Shown: one piece after another, positions 34,318 through 45,902 of the stretch
Numbering within the stretch: position 1 is the stretch's first letter
Layout of the letters: each line of letters begins with the position of its first letter
DNA from: Isoetes taiwanensis
Taxonomy: Eukaryota > Streptophyta > Lycopodiopsida > Isoetales > Isoetaceae
DNA: 64,000 nt
Reading direction: 5' to 3'
Assembly: GCA_021234155.1 (NCBI GenBank)
Contig: JAJEKV010000058.1
Coordinates: 2,161,060 to 2,225,059, forward strand
The notes under the pieces: generated by a model
Database searches by the model: none
What the model was told of the DNA's origin: nothing
Seen by the model: only the letters and a program-made list of their open reading frames with translations
Made by a program: the position numbers and the translations under genes

Positions 34318-34973
34318 TCCATCGGTTGGTCCCACCAAGCTTGTAATATTTGACGCCAATGGAGTATTAGCTGCAGATACCACGACAAAGACGCCCCCAG
34401 ATTAACACCTCGATCCCAAAGAAAACAAGAGCATAAAATAGTGTATCCGAGGCCCGTGAGCTAAGGAAATTATTGAATGGTGCCCGGCACGGATTCAAGT
34501 GGCCATATGGTCTTGTATGGCAAAGAAAAATATTGTCAATGTTCTTGGTGTTCTCGCATTTCAGTTTTGAGGTTCAAGTTCGCTTTGGGGAAACGAAAAG
34601 GGTCGAAAGCATGTGAAGGACCTCGATCCAATACCATCACAAAGGGAAGCCTATAATGGTGAAACGGCTTTGACGGTGTTTATGAGCAATTCCAGGACTT
34701 TGGCAAACACAACACGTTGATCATAGACGACTCCGCTACAAGTGCTATCATAACGCCGCGAAAATACAATCATTGCTAAGCCATATCGACCAAGAATATG
34801 AGATGATAGGTGGTTGTCCTTCTGACTCTGTCCCGCCTTGGCGGAATCCCTCTTTGCCATTCTTGTCGCCCGATGTGCTTACGAACCATCCGAGCCTCAC
34901 GGAACCCGATCCGAGAGCAAGTTTTATCATGAAAGCTATGGACGACAAATACTTTGGTGAACAAGAAGAGTGA
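34318..34973 (+). pseudogene. NIF/FCP1-like HAD phosphatase fragment carried by element A
   Basis: Members of this family are Asp-based phosphatases of the haloacid dehalogenase fold; many act on the RNA polymerase II C-terminal domain. The sequence shows KLVIFDANGVLAADTTTK (34339-34392), in the place of the plant motif LVLDVNGLL with the nucleophile Asp. It then shows a frameshifted EWC..R..VAIWSCMAKKNI (about 34474-34535), equal to the conserved IWSS..KKN region, and after further frame changes HNTLIIDDSATSAIITP (about 34710-34760), equal to the conserved N.L..DDS.YKA motif. A final open stretch ends at 34971-34973. The order and spacing fit the family, but at least three frameshifts make it dead. 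It may be host sequence captured by the transposon; the other view is that it is a regular second gene of this transposon group. Confidence 0.55.
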
Positions 34974-36214
34974 CCCCCGCTTTCGGAATAGTCAAATTGT
35001 GTGAATATTGTAATCGAACTTGAACACATGTATTGACCATTTTGTAATGAATATACTTGTATATTGAGTTTTGATGCCTTTCTCGACTCACGAGTCGAGA
35101 AAGGCATGCTTGTCGTGTTGATGAAATGCTTGTACAATCTATTATGATAATGCTTGTACATTGGGTTTCTGGGACTTTTCTCGACTCGCTGAGTCGAAAA
35201 GGCATGCTAGTTGTGTCGATTGACAAAAGCATTTGTATGCTTCCGTGTGTGATTGGATGCAAACATATTCTAATGAGAATGGTTGTACTTTGACTTTTAT
35301 GGGCCTTTCTCGACTCGCAGTCGATTAGAAAGACACTACTCGACGCCATTGGATGCGGTTGTATGGAATGAATGTTCTCCGCTGTAATTTGATTTCAACG
35401 CTCTTTTGACTAATGACACCGTAATTGTTAATCATACTCTCCTTGCTCCGGTGGTTCGTGCAATGCGATCCGACACCGGCCACGCATCCCGCCGCATCAC
35501 GAGACCGCCCAGCGGTACGGATCCCTCAAAGGCGGAAGAAAAACCGCTTACAATGATCCCGGTCACGCTACACTCTTGCCCGCCTTTGGGACAAGGTTGC
35601 TGCTTGATTCAGAGGTTGCTCGCTACACCACAGGAATAAAGAACAGGCGAAGAACAAAGAGAAAGTCCAGAAGCTCAAGGCATATTGCAAGCATTGCATA
35701 ACATCCACGGAGGTTGGGGAAGGAGCATATTCGATGAAAGGCTGCGGAGGCGAAAGTGGAGAAGTCCGGTGGACAGGTCGCCGCCGGAGGCTCCAGAGGC
35801 ACCTCCACGTGAGGCATTCCAAACTCTTCAGGTTGCCCCCAAGGCTTACGGGACGGCATGAAGAAGCGCCACAAGTTAATCCCCTAAGGTGGACCACCTA
35901 CCAAGATGATGTGATCAGAATGGACAACAAGACCGCCATGGTCTCTGCGTCCGATGTAAAATACATTGTATCTGCTCAATTTATTAATAAAAATTCTTTT
36001 TTCAACTACATCTTTGGTTTCAAACTTTAATGAATTTCCTTTGTTTCGATTGCATTGTTTTTGTTCTCGACTCGCGAACACGGGAAAAATCTGCAAAGAC
36101 AGCTTCGGATTCGAGTTTTATTCAAAAAAAATTCAATTAAGGATAGTTTTCGGGTCGGGGTGCTACTTTTTATGTAAATTAACCGGGTTCCGAAAAAAAA
36201 TGGGAATGGAATGA

Positions 36215-36239
36215 GTCCCACTTTAATTAAATACGACTT
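36215..36239 (-). repeat. Right terminal inverted repeat of element A
   Basis: Exact reverse complement of 26716-26740, followed by the second ACAT copy (36240-36243), after which LINE sequence resumes. Confidence 0.93.
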
Positions 36240-36420
36240 ACATGCCAGGTCTAATCCTTTCCCCTAGATTACAAGAATCAAAGAGGGGAAGCCTATGCTC
36301 TTGGATCATGATGATACCAGATTTAAAGTCACGAGTAGAAGCAATGCATCTTCTTCTTTTAGTAGGGCCCTTAATTCCTCTAAGATTCCAGGTAATTATC
36401 TGTAGCAGATAGTCCTGGTA
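36240..36420 (-). pseudogene. LINE ORF2, start of the AP-endonuclease domain
   Basis: Reading minus from about 36410: IITWNLRGIKGP, then RRCIASTRDFKSGIIMIQEH. This is the usual opening of plant LINE endonucleases (WN.RG..., then the catalytic Gln-Glu). It continues to the ACAT site, where element A interrupts it. A duplicate lies in the next 937-bp unit. Confidence 0.75.
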
Positions 36421-38165
36421 CCAAATGGAGATGATCTAGTTCTGGTGTTGTTAGTGTGCTCCTAAGGTGGCAAGTGTTGGACCAAATTGGTAGCAGTGGG
36501 AGCAGGTTGACCTTAGATTTAAACTACCTTTTAAGGTTCTTAAGGGTGATATTGGTAAGATTCTGCAGGGGAGTCAAGTTGGCATTGGAGTCATCTTCTT
36601 TGGAATCTGGAATGATCATGCCACATAAGTCATCCAAATTACTTTGTAAAGAATTAAGGCCTTGTTCAATAGAAAGGGCCTATGTTTTCTAGTATGATGA
36701 CTGGATATAAGTATCATCAGGACTTTGGGTGGCATCTAGGAACAATCTGTTCTAGCTCATCGGATGTCTCAGCTAATTGAGGGCTTCAAACATAATCAAA
36801 ATAATGTGGAACATGGCCAGCAGGGTTGTGAATACTTACCTCGATTTTGCCATCCAGCTTGAGAATTTGTGAAGAGTTGTAGTGCTGGAAAGGGCTGACA
36901 ACAAGATCTAGAAAATCCAGGCAATGCAAATTTGCTTTAACAGATTCATCAATAGAAAAGTGTTTTTGAGACCAAGAAATACCTTGTCCACCACATTTGA
37001 GTCAACCGTTGATTGCCCATACTTCCCGTACAATTCTTCCAAGGGGATGTGATCCACTTGTGCAGGAATTCCTGAAATCAGATGCTGGAATGTTTTGTGG
37101 TTCTCATCCTGGTCTACAGTAGCCAAATGTATTAGGTTTGGAGAGCTCATATTCAAATTGGCCAAATTTTGACACTGGTCAACAAAGTGTGACTTTTCCA
37201 AAAATGATGAGTAATGTAAAAACCCTATCCTATGCTCTTGGATCATGATGATACCAGATTTAAAGTCACGAGTAGAAGCAATGCATCTTCTTCTTTTAGT
37301 AGGGCCCTTAATTCCTCTAAGATTCCAGGTAATTATCTGTAGCAGATAGTCCTGGTACCAAATGGAGATGATCTAGTTCTGGTGTTGTTAGTGTGCTCCT
37401 AAGGTGGCAAGTGTTGGACCAAATTGGTAGCAGTGGGAGCAGGTTGACCTTAGATTTAAACTACCTTTTAAGGTTCTTAAGGGTGATATTGGTAAGATTC
37501 TGCAGGGGAGTCAAGTTGGCATTGGAGTCATCTTCTTTGGAATCTGGAATGATCATGCCACATAAGTCATCCAAATTACTTTGTAAAGAATTAAGGCCTT
37601 GTTCAATAGAAAGGGCCTATGTTTTCTAGTATGATGACTGGATATAAGTATCATCAGGACTTTGGGTGGCATCTAGGAACAATCTGTTCTAGCTCATCGG
37701 ATGTCTCAGCTAATTGAGGGCTTCAAACATAATCAAAATAATGTGGAACATGGCCAGCAGGGTTGTGAATACTTACCTCGATTTTGCCATCCAGCTTGAG
37801 AATTTGTGAAGAGTTGTAGTGCTAGAAAGGGCTGACAACAAGATCTAGAAAATCCAGGCAATGCAAATTTGCTTTAACAGATTCATCAATAGAAAAGTGT
37901 TTTTGAGACCAAGAAATACCTTGTCCACCACATTTGAGTCAACCGTTGATTGCCCATACTTCCCGTACAATTTTTCCAAGGGGATGTGATCCACTTGTGC
38001 AGGAATTCCTGAAATCAGATGCTGGAATGTTTTGTGGTTCTCATCCTGGTCTACAGTAGCCAAATGTATTAGGTTTGGAGAGCTCATATTCAAATTGGCC
38101 AAATTTTGACACTGGTCAACAAAGTGTGACTTTTTCAAAAATGATGAGTAATGTAAAAAGCCTAT
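36292..38165. repeat. 937-bp tandem duplication within the LINE
   Basis: 36292-37228 and 37229-38165 are nearly identical. I see only about four substitutions, such as GTGCTGGAAAG/GTGCTAGAAAG and CAATTCTTCC/CAATTTTTCC. It covers the end of ORF1, the spacer and the beginning of ORF2. At the junction near 37229 the start of the endonuclease (IMIQEHR) is fused to ORF1-type sequence (IGFLHYSSF), making a chimeric open frame at 36908-37246. The short shared sequence CCTAT at the unit borders suggests unequal exchange or replication slippage. Confidence 0.9.
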
Positions 38166-39761
38166 CCTGCACCTTATCTTATCGAAGGCCTTCATCCTGT
38201 TGTGGTATGTCTGCAGCCATACTAGGGGACGATATGGTCGGGCCCTCCACATCCAGAGAGAGGACTTGGAATCCGTTATGGTATTTTACAGAAGAAATTT
38301 CTCCTGACAAATTAGAATCAACATGTTTATCCAGATTTCCACTGTTATTTTCTTGTGACCCCGGAGAATTATGACTAGTTAGAGACTGTTTTGCTTCATA
38401 AACACCATCACTTACTTCCTTAGATGGAATTATCACAGGACTATCTGTATGTCCAAAGGGGGGCGATTTTGCTCAAAAGTCTTGATGGAGGCCTTGTCAT
38501 TAAATGAGTTCCCCTTAATTCCGGTCCCTTTGTTTAGAACCTTTATCCCTGAAGCACTAACTCTCTACAATCTGGCTTTGAATTGTTCCCTCCTTCCTTT
38601 GGTTGATTCAGCAAGCTCCCTGTTAGCAATCTCTTAGTTTGCTTTCTTCCGATCCTTCTTGCACTACCATTTCTGGAGTGCTACTACCACCTGAATTATG
38701 ATATCCAGAACCATAAGGGGATTCTGGATTTGATTCCATGGGCATAGGAGTATCTTCAGTATTGGTGCTCTGAGAAAATTGCACAATGGTTTCCTCCAAG
38801 GAATCTTTCGGAATGCACTTCCCACCTCCGTGTAGCCTTTTCCTGCATCTAAGACAAACAGGGTCCAGACCATTCCATCTTAAGATCAAATATTGTTCAA
38901 TCCTAAACATATCCCGGAATTTTATTTCCATGGGCAAGGGCTGTAGGAGGTTCAATTGAATAAAAATGGTGGGTGGTCTGTGGCCGACGTTCAACACTGA
39001 TAAAGGAGCTGATGGGCTCAAAGATGGATTTGAGGCAGTTAGTATCCCAAAAAATAGGGCTCAGATCATAAAGGTGAACATAGACAGTATATATAACAGA
39101 TGTCAGCTTAAGAGGATCAAATTGATATGGCCATTTTTTGAATTTTATATTCTCCATGGTATAATGATCCATTTTCAGAATGTGTTCCGCAATTTGTTCA
39201 AAGCACAATTCAATCATAAAATATGGGTAACAGAGCCGGTAAGCAGAGCCAACTTGGATTGACTTGAAGTGGATCCTAATTTGATCAGCTACCTCTTCAA
39301 TCAAGATTCCTTCCTTTTCGATCCAACAAATAATAGCATGCGAAAGACGAGAATTGCATATAGAAGGGTCAAAAGAAATATCTCTAGTATGCTTGTCAGT
39401 TGGATGGTTTTGGCATTTCAGATTGATAATTCCTCGACCAACGGTATTGTCACTCTTATAAGGGATCAAACGATGATGAAAAGAGTTCATGTTGTTTGAA
39501 TTCAAAAAAAAAAAAAAGGGGCGAGGAAAGTAACTAGGAGGCATCTTTGGTGAGAGAAAGGTCTTGAAGTCGCCAAAATGAATCGGAATTAGGTTTTCCT
39601 CCGTGAGAAGTTTTGGGTTTTCTAGTGTCTGTTCTTGATCTTTTAGGCTCAGAACCATGAAGAGGTTTAGAATTTGTTGCATTGGTGACGTGTTCATCAA
39701 TAGATTTTATAGGCCCGTTATAGGAGTACGATGGGCCAGGGGAATTAAAAGACAGGGGCAT
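37845..39761 (-). pseudogene. LINE ORF1 (DUF4283-type gag with zinc knuckle), decayed
   Basis: From an ATG at 39761 the minus strand encodes a Ser/Pro/Lys-rich start and then a DUF4283-like RNA-binding region: GRGIINLKCQNHPTDKHTRD, RLSHAIICWIEKEGILIEEV, FMIELCFEQIAEHILKMDHY. After a frame change there is KFRDMFRIEQYLILRWNG and a CX2CX4HX4C zinc knuckle (CLRCRKRLHGGGKC, near 38840). A Ser/Asn-rich tail follows down to about 37845. The product would bind LINE RNA. A T-rich homopolymer (39509-39521) and two frame breaks disrupt it. Confidence 0.7.
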
Positions 39762-40008
39762 GAAGAATGTGTGAAATGACGGGAAAAAGGAAGATAGGGT
39801 AGTGTGACAGAAAGGGAAAATGATTGGGATGGAGAATCTAATATCTAAAGAACGACCTTACCTACTTACCTCTGGATCTGTGCCAAGCAAATGTATTGGG
39901 CTGAGATTCAAGATTTGGAGCCGAATTGAGTTAGCTCTTAGATCGTGATAGTTGAACCGTGAGCGCCTGTGCCATATTCGCGCCCTCCCATACAGAGTCT
40001 TGCCCTTC

Positions 40009-41190
40009 CTTTTTTTTTTCCCTTCATGCGACTTGTGGTTCTTATTGTTTTATACATGTACGCACTCTATTTCTGCACATTCTATCTGGATAATCAAATG
40101 GCTCATTTCTCCTACCAGCAGACTTGAAGACGTTATGGACCCATGGCCAATGTGTAGGCTAGTATTGGAAGGTGAGTGTCCCCTATATTTACTACCTTCT
40201 GATTGACCTCGTTCCAAGTCGTCCCATGTGGTAAGTGATATAACTGGCCCCCATACTCCACTCCATATAGAAGAATATGGCAACACGAAAGCCATAAGCA
40301 AGGGTGACCGAGTCAGGTGTAAATCTTTACTCTGTAACAATTGTTCTGCGTTACATATAAAGCCTTCCAATCTGTCGTTGCCCGTTTTTGAATACAAGTA
40401 TCCTAAGACACGTGGTAGTAATGAACTCCACTTCGAGGTATTTTTATATCCGCACAACTTCCACATTTTGACCTTGAAAACTGAAGCAAGGTGGCCTTTG
40501 TTGTCGCAAAGAGAATATATTGGTCTTGGCTAAATTGTTCGTATTCCAGTGTCCTGGCAGAAAGTACTTAGTGCATCCAAATGCTGCTACATACTTGCTG
40601 GGGTGTAAGAGATCCACATTGTCCGCATATATCAGATGTCAGGTGATATAATGAACTAGTTAGACCCCATCACCTCCATGTTGAGCAAGCCAATCCTCAA
40701 GTTGATCAATGTACAGTCTAAACAAGATTGGAGAGCGTGGACACCCATGACAGACTCCAACACTACTGTTGGCAAGTTGGTATGTGGTGGCATTCGAGCT
40801 TGAGTACGTTTTGTACTGCACTTTGCAAATCCTATTGGACTCCTAATTACATGGATCTTTCTCACAGGTTCTCCCTAAGTACCGTGTCAAAATCATTCAT
40901 GAAATTCATAAAGCATCATTACAGATCATGTCTATTTTCCTTTATCAAGGTCTGTAACATGAAAACACGATCTATGATCGTTTGTCTAGGTCTGTCCCAG
41001 CTTGTGTAAGCCCATGTATATACCTCTGTTTCTTTTGCGCATGCTGACAATTGCTGCTCAAGAATTTCGGCCAGCAGTTTTGCCAACAATGAGCTGACCA
41101 TGATTGTACAATAGTTGGCAGGACAATGACGATCACATGCCTTTTGTATTGGAACCAATATGCGGGCGGTCCATTGCGGGACCCTATTGA
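40009..41190 (-). mobile_element. Second-family LINE, minus-strand decayed copy
   Basis: On the minus strand the fragment at 40919-41158 reads VPIQKACDRHCPANYCTIMV then SSLLAKLLAEILEQQLS. This matches the reverse transcriptase of the plus-strand copy at 41828-44392 (VPIYKAGD..NYRTIMVSS). Downstream pieces (40656-40865, 40050-40466) correspond to later parts of the same protein (WDDLE.., NIGD..LP.LAY..AMGP). A T run at 40009-40018 could be the poly(A) tail. The endonuclease half is missing, so it is 5'-truncated. Confidence 0.6.
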
Positions 41191-41827
41191 ACAGACTAGC
41201 CAGGACTGGAATAATATATGGCCCTGCCTAAATGGATTCTTTCTCCAACTCGTGAATGTATATTTATACCCACATAATTATTGTCAGATCTATATATATA
41301 TTGGCCACATATTAGGTATATTATACACACGTGTATGTATCATGTATTAGTATGATCTACTTACAGTATTTAGAATTAAGTGTCATAAATAGAGAGTAGA
41401 TAGTTAAGAAATCTTAGTTACGAAATATAATTACATAACTTTTGTTTCCAATAACTTATTTAAAACATGAGACATGTTAAATTTGTTATTTCATATTATA
41501 CAGCTTTTTAAATACATAATTAAATTTCAACTTATGTGTCGCACTCAGTATTATTGCGTTTAGCATGATATAGGCCATACTGATCATACTGCTTTTAGCC
41601 CGGCATTTCACTCGTCGCGAGTTAACTTTGGATGACAACAAATATTTGATTTTAAGGATCACTCTAACCAGGAAGCTGAGGCAGAGAAGAATTATGAAGA
41701 TAAGATGGATGTAAGGGAGGACAATGCAAATAAGAATGAGAAGACAATTGATGGTATTCCATGAAGAAACAAATGTTGGTATTGCATATAACAAAATTGT
41801 ATTGTCTAGAATAACAAGGACGAGAAA
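41191..41827. other. A+T-rich spacer between two LINE fragments
   Basis: Very A+T-rich with no gene seen. It separates the 5' ends of two copies of the same LINE family that point away from each other. Confidence 0.5.
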
Positions 41828-44392
41828 GTGAGCTTGCATCATGCAGGGGCTTATGCCCAGATGCTTATAGATGACCTGGCAGAAATTTTGCAATATCCTA
41901 CACTAGAGCAACAGACAGGCCGGCTGACTGATGTGCTTAGGACTGCGGCAGAGAGATGCTTTGGGATAAGCCGCCCGCAACAGACCTCCAGGAACACAAC
42001 CTTCCCACGTAATCAATGGTTTGATGCAGAGTGCAAGGAACACAAATGCTGGCTCCGCCAAGTCACACACCATGCTTTACGCCCACATGCAGTCAGACAG
42101 TCGCATCTTCCTTAAAGCTAAGAAAGCCGGGTACATTGCACAAGCATCAAAGGGAAATGTTTTACCTCACGAACGTCACCCCGGACCTTCCGGTGAAGGG
42201 TTCTTAGAAAGCCAAGACAGGAATATCACTCCCGCGATTGGAGGCAATACTTTGCAACAGCCTATCGACCCTCGGGGTGCACATGCGGCATTACCCTTGC
42301 AAGAAGGCCCGGTCTTTGGAAATCACGATTCGGACGTGGAACAAGGCTTACACGGCGTCTTGCCAATGGGAAAGCCCCCCACTTGGATGGTATGCGGCGA
42401 AATTGCTTAAGTGGGCGGTATCCCATAATACCGATCTTCGCCTTTGTTCAACAAGGCATTACAGGAAGGCTTCCAGTACGATGGACCAATAGCGAGTTGT
42501 TCCCATCTATAAGGCGGGTGACCCACCTTTGCCCGACCAATTACCGAACAATCATGGTCAGTTCGGTTGTTTGCAAAACCGCTTTTTGGGATTCTCGAGC
42601 GGCGAGTTGACGAAGCTGGGCGGGCGGCGAGAGGTGCGCCCTCACCCAGCGGTGATTCGCACTCCGACACTCAACCATTGACCACATCTTCACGCTATAA
42701 CTTTGATTGAAGACAGCAGGAACCCGTCCGGGATCTATATTGTTGCTTTGTGGATTTTGGCGGGCGTTTGACAACGTGCCTCGGAAAAACTATGGGCAAG
42801 ACTGCAATAGGCCGGAGGTTCCCCGAGATTTGCGTAATGCATTAATCTGAGCTATATGAAAGATGCTCGGCCTGGGTTCGCGGCCAGACAAGCCGACCAT
42901 TTGATAGTAGTATCGGGGTTCGTCCGGGATGCCCTCTCTCCCCTAACATTGTTTGGGCTTTACATTGATCAATTGGAGAGCTGGCTTTGTCGATAATGGG
43001 GGCGATGGAGCTCACCTTCTCTATCGAGATCATCGGGCGGTTAATATATGCCGATGATGTGGACCTCTAGCTTACACACCAGCGGACATGCAACGACATC
43101 TCGATGCCACGGACACATTACGCCAAGCGGCCGATATGCGTGTCAACCCGCCAAGACTAAGGTGGTTTTCATATCATCTTCACGCCACCCGGGTCCCCTC
43201 CTTCGCAGTTACCAAGGCGAGAATGTGGAAGTTGCATCCACATACAAGTATTTGGGAGTGGAGTTTCCTTCTACTATGCACCGGACACATCCATACGGGC
43301 TCGACAGTGATGGCAGTGGAAGGCACTATATGCAATGCAAAACAATAGTCATAGAGCGGAGTTGTATGATTGGGCCCATCACCACACATTGCTCAAGGTC
43401 TTAGTAGAGCCCTGTCCTTTTATACGGGGGTGGAAGTATGGGGCCCACTTGCTACTTGGAATGACTTGGAGCAGTCCGAGAAAGCCTTCTTAGTACGGTA
43501 GCACTAGGGTGAAGTCCACAGTCCCATATCAAATTCTACTTTGCAGGAGAGATGTGATTCTTGCCTCTTCGTGAGGGCGGCCCTTGATCGCCACATTGTC
43601 TATTTTCGTAAGGTGGTCAATATGGGCGATGCTCGCCTCCCTAAACTAGCTTATATCATGGCAATGGGGCATGAGCCCTCAAGGCCTTGGGAGGGAAAAG
43701 AGAGCTCAATGGTTGGCTAGATGGAATGTGCAGGAGCACAGTGCATACATGTGCAAACAGAGGCGGATCACCATAGCTTGAGGCAATATCTTGACGCTTG
43801 CTTCCTCAGCAAGCTTTGGGATGCCAATGCCCTTGAACATGTCAAGACAGCACACTACCAGCGCCACATAAATCCCACATTGGAACGAGGCCCGCAATGC
43901 TACCTGCGTACCCACTTGCCCATGAAAAGGCGCAGACTCATTGCCTCCATTCGCACAGGGGCACATCATCTTTGAATTGAGGCAGGCGGATGGATTGGTG
44001 AGCCACGCCGGGGCAGTGCTCTGTCAATCTTGCCAAATGGGAGTCATTGAGGATGAATCTCATACCCTTCAAAGTTGCCCAATTATATGATCAAATTCGA
44101 CGCTATCTTTGAGTTGGTCGCCCCCGCCAACCGTTACATGTGACATTGAGCACAGCATCCGTACGGGTGTTAGGATCATACCTTCAGGAGGTTATGGACA
44201 TGCGAGATCAGCTATGTCCTCGGGCACACACTTGACATGTATATAAGCATTGATGTATACTTGTACAGTTTGACAGCATTCTTATTACTGCCACGGTTTT
44301 TCCCTCGAAAACTTTTTTAACCCGGATAGTAATAAGTTTGTTGCGCTCCTTATGGGTCCCATAGGCCGATTGGCCTCAGTGGACGATAAAAA
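41828..44392 (+). mobile_element. Second-family LINE, plus-strand copy
   Basis: Begins inside the region before the reverse transcriptase (SLHHAGAYAQMLIDDLAEIL, AAERCFGISRPQQTSRN, QWFDAEC). It continues with frameshifted reverse transcriptase pieces: RVVPIYKAGDPPLP, NYRTIMVSSV, ..FRAFDN-like FWRAFDNVP, FGLYIDQLESW-like, then ADMRVNP..K and YKYLGVEF. The 3' end (44290-44392) is TGCCACGGTTTTTCCCTCGA ... GTGGACGATAAAAA. The same 3' end occurs at 63676-63797, which defines the family. It is 5'-truncated and decayed. Confidence 0.7.
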
Positions 44393-45902
44393 ATCATTCT
44401 CATCGAATTAGAAGGAGTGACTATACTACGGGATCCTATGCACTTCTACAATAGACATGCTATTGGTCGAGGACAAGTTCAGTTAACAAAGTGGACAACA
44501 TTGCTATAATTGCAATAATATTTTAGTGGTTTAGAGTTGTCGACCTTGGAGCTTTGCCCAGTGGATTCTATAAAGATAAAATTGGAAAGGTTGGAAAGGA
44601 TTGCTTCAAAGAACTGAGCAAGATGGAAAATTGATGTGGTGGTAAAAGTCCACATTGGTAGCATCCATTTGGATATATCTCAATGCAGCTTTCTCTACAG
44701 ATAATAGTCGTTATGCAAGTAGTCGGTTGGGAGATATACTATCACATGACACCTCGATTTGATTTGGGCGGCAAGTGATTGACAATATGGGGTTGGGAGC
44801 AAGCAACCCGCACAATGGCCTGCTATCGGCGTCTCCCCAGTCAAGGCCACACGTGCAGGTTGCATGACCCATGCTACGTCGGACGAGGAAGAACATGCGT
44901 AAGAAAGTCGGCTAACCAAGAGAACGCATCACAACCTATTCTTGGGTACTATGGCTCGTCTGACTATCAATAATTTGGCTAGAGAGACCAACAACCTTTT
45001 GGGCATTCATACACAGTATTGGGCAAACTTTTTGCACCCTATCAAAAATTTTCCTGCCAACCTAATCGAATTTCTAGAACTCGAATCACTACTTTCTGTT
45101 GCTAAATGAGTCAATCGGAACACCAACAACTGGAATTTACTTCTTTGAATATTAACATAGGGAAATGCTCTGTTTTGCCTGCAGACCTCTAATCAGGATG
45201 CATGATTGCGAGCTAAAAACCAATCGCTACAAACCCAGGGTGTAGCCCATAAAAAACTCAACATCCTACCTGATCAAACTGGCCCAGATAAAACAAAGAA
45301 TGGGCAATAAGGAAAGACGAATCAGAGAAAAAACTAAGCATCAACATCCCAAAAGCATTATATATCCACCTAGAAGCAAATATGCCAGCGCAAATGACTT
45401 TGGTAGGCAATCTTCCCCCCAAACCAGACATCGAAGATCATATTAGGAAAAGATACATCGATAAATGCCCTCTCTCTGATTTCAGTAGTTCAAAAAAGAA
45501 ATAGTAAAGTGAAACTAGAACTTGATCATGCACAACTAGGGTGGCAATAGACAGTCCTAATCTTCAGCAGACCCCATTTTCCTTCACTTGATAAATTTCG
45601 GTTGGAGAAAACCGTGTCGGATGATTGGCATGTTGAACGGTAAAATTGCAAACCTAGATGGACGATTTGCATAGTGCCGCGGACTTTGCCCAACATTGAT
45701 AAATATGGGCTTCAAGACCTTAGATACCTACCATTGTCGTATGCCTCCTTGAACCCTAGTATTTCCAATTTTCCACAATTGCAATAGCAACTACTGCGCT
45801 GTACCTGACATCGCACCCCACAAATGAAATCGAACAATCTGGCTAGCCACTAACGACATTTCGGCCCCTTTGGGTTATGGGGTTCTTCATCTTCAGGTAG
45901 AC
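44393..45902. other. Spacer upstream of the PPR gene
   Basis: No gene seen. It should hold the promoter and 5' leader of the PPR gene. Short open frames on both strands at 44690-44970 have no motif. Confidence 0.5.

Larger units (their letters stand above)
31272..36080. repeat. Dispersed TTCTCGACT..AGTCGAGAA palindromes of element A
   Basis: Good copies are at 31272-31294, 31990-32010, 32029-32048, 34016-34039, 34073-34098, 35076-35105, 35175-35201 and 35304-35331, with partial ones at 31202, 31441, 31715 and 36063. The best copy (35076-35105) has 14-bp perfect arms GCCTTTCTCGACTC around two bases. Two copies lie just after a GTGAGT donor at 33991, so probably in an intron. No copies are seen outside element A. 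Element B has a different palindrome with the same style and number. Function is unknown. Confidence 0.78.
26716..36239 (-). mobile_element. Element A: complete 9.5-kb Sola-like DNA transposon
   Basis: Perfect 25-bp inverted repeats (26716-26740 and 36215-36239) are flanked by a direct ACAT duplication (26712-26715 and 36240-36243). With one ACAT removed, the surrounding LINE ORF2 reads through in frame (..RPGM joined to SSCVIPADG). The element carries a minus-strand transposase-like gene (about 26950-29700) and plus-strand cargo including a NIF-type phosphatase (34318-34973). It also has a 279-bp tandem duplication and its own family of palindromes (TTCTCGACT..AGTCGAGAA). The transposase is homologous to that of element B. 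It inserted after the LINE, so it is the younger of the two at this site. Confidence 0.9.
23182..39761 (-). mobile_element. L1-type LINE, minus strand, split by element A
   Basis: A 25-base T run at 23182-23206 is the poly(A) tail read on the plus strand. Going leftwards on the minus strand, ORF1 starts at 39761, ORF2 begins near 36400 and is cut at 36240, and it resumes at 26711 beyond element A. Removing element A (9.5 kb) and one copy of the 937-bp duplication leaves about 6 kb, close to a normal plant L1. ORF1 has the DUF4283-like gag region and a zinc knuckle. ORF2 has an AP-endonuclease domain, a reverse transcriptase and a Cys/His tail. Many frameshifts and an altered catalytic motif show it is dead. 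Confidence 0.8.

Noticed and set aside
31272-35331. Regularly recurring palindromes taken as a CRISPR array
   Set aside because: Spacing is irregular from tens of bases to 2 kb, there are no equal-sized spacers, and this is nuclear plant DNA.
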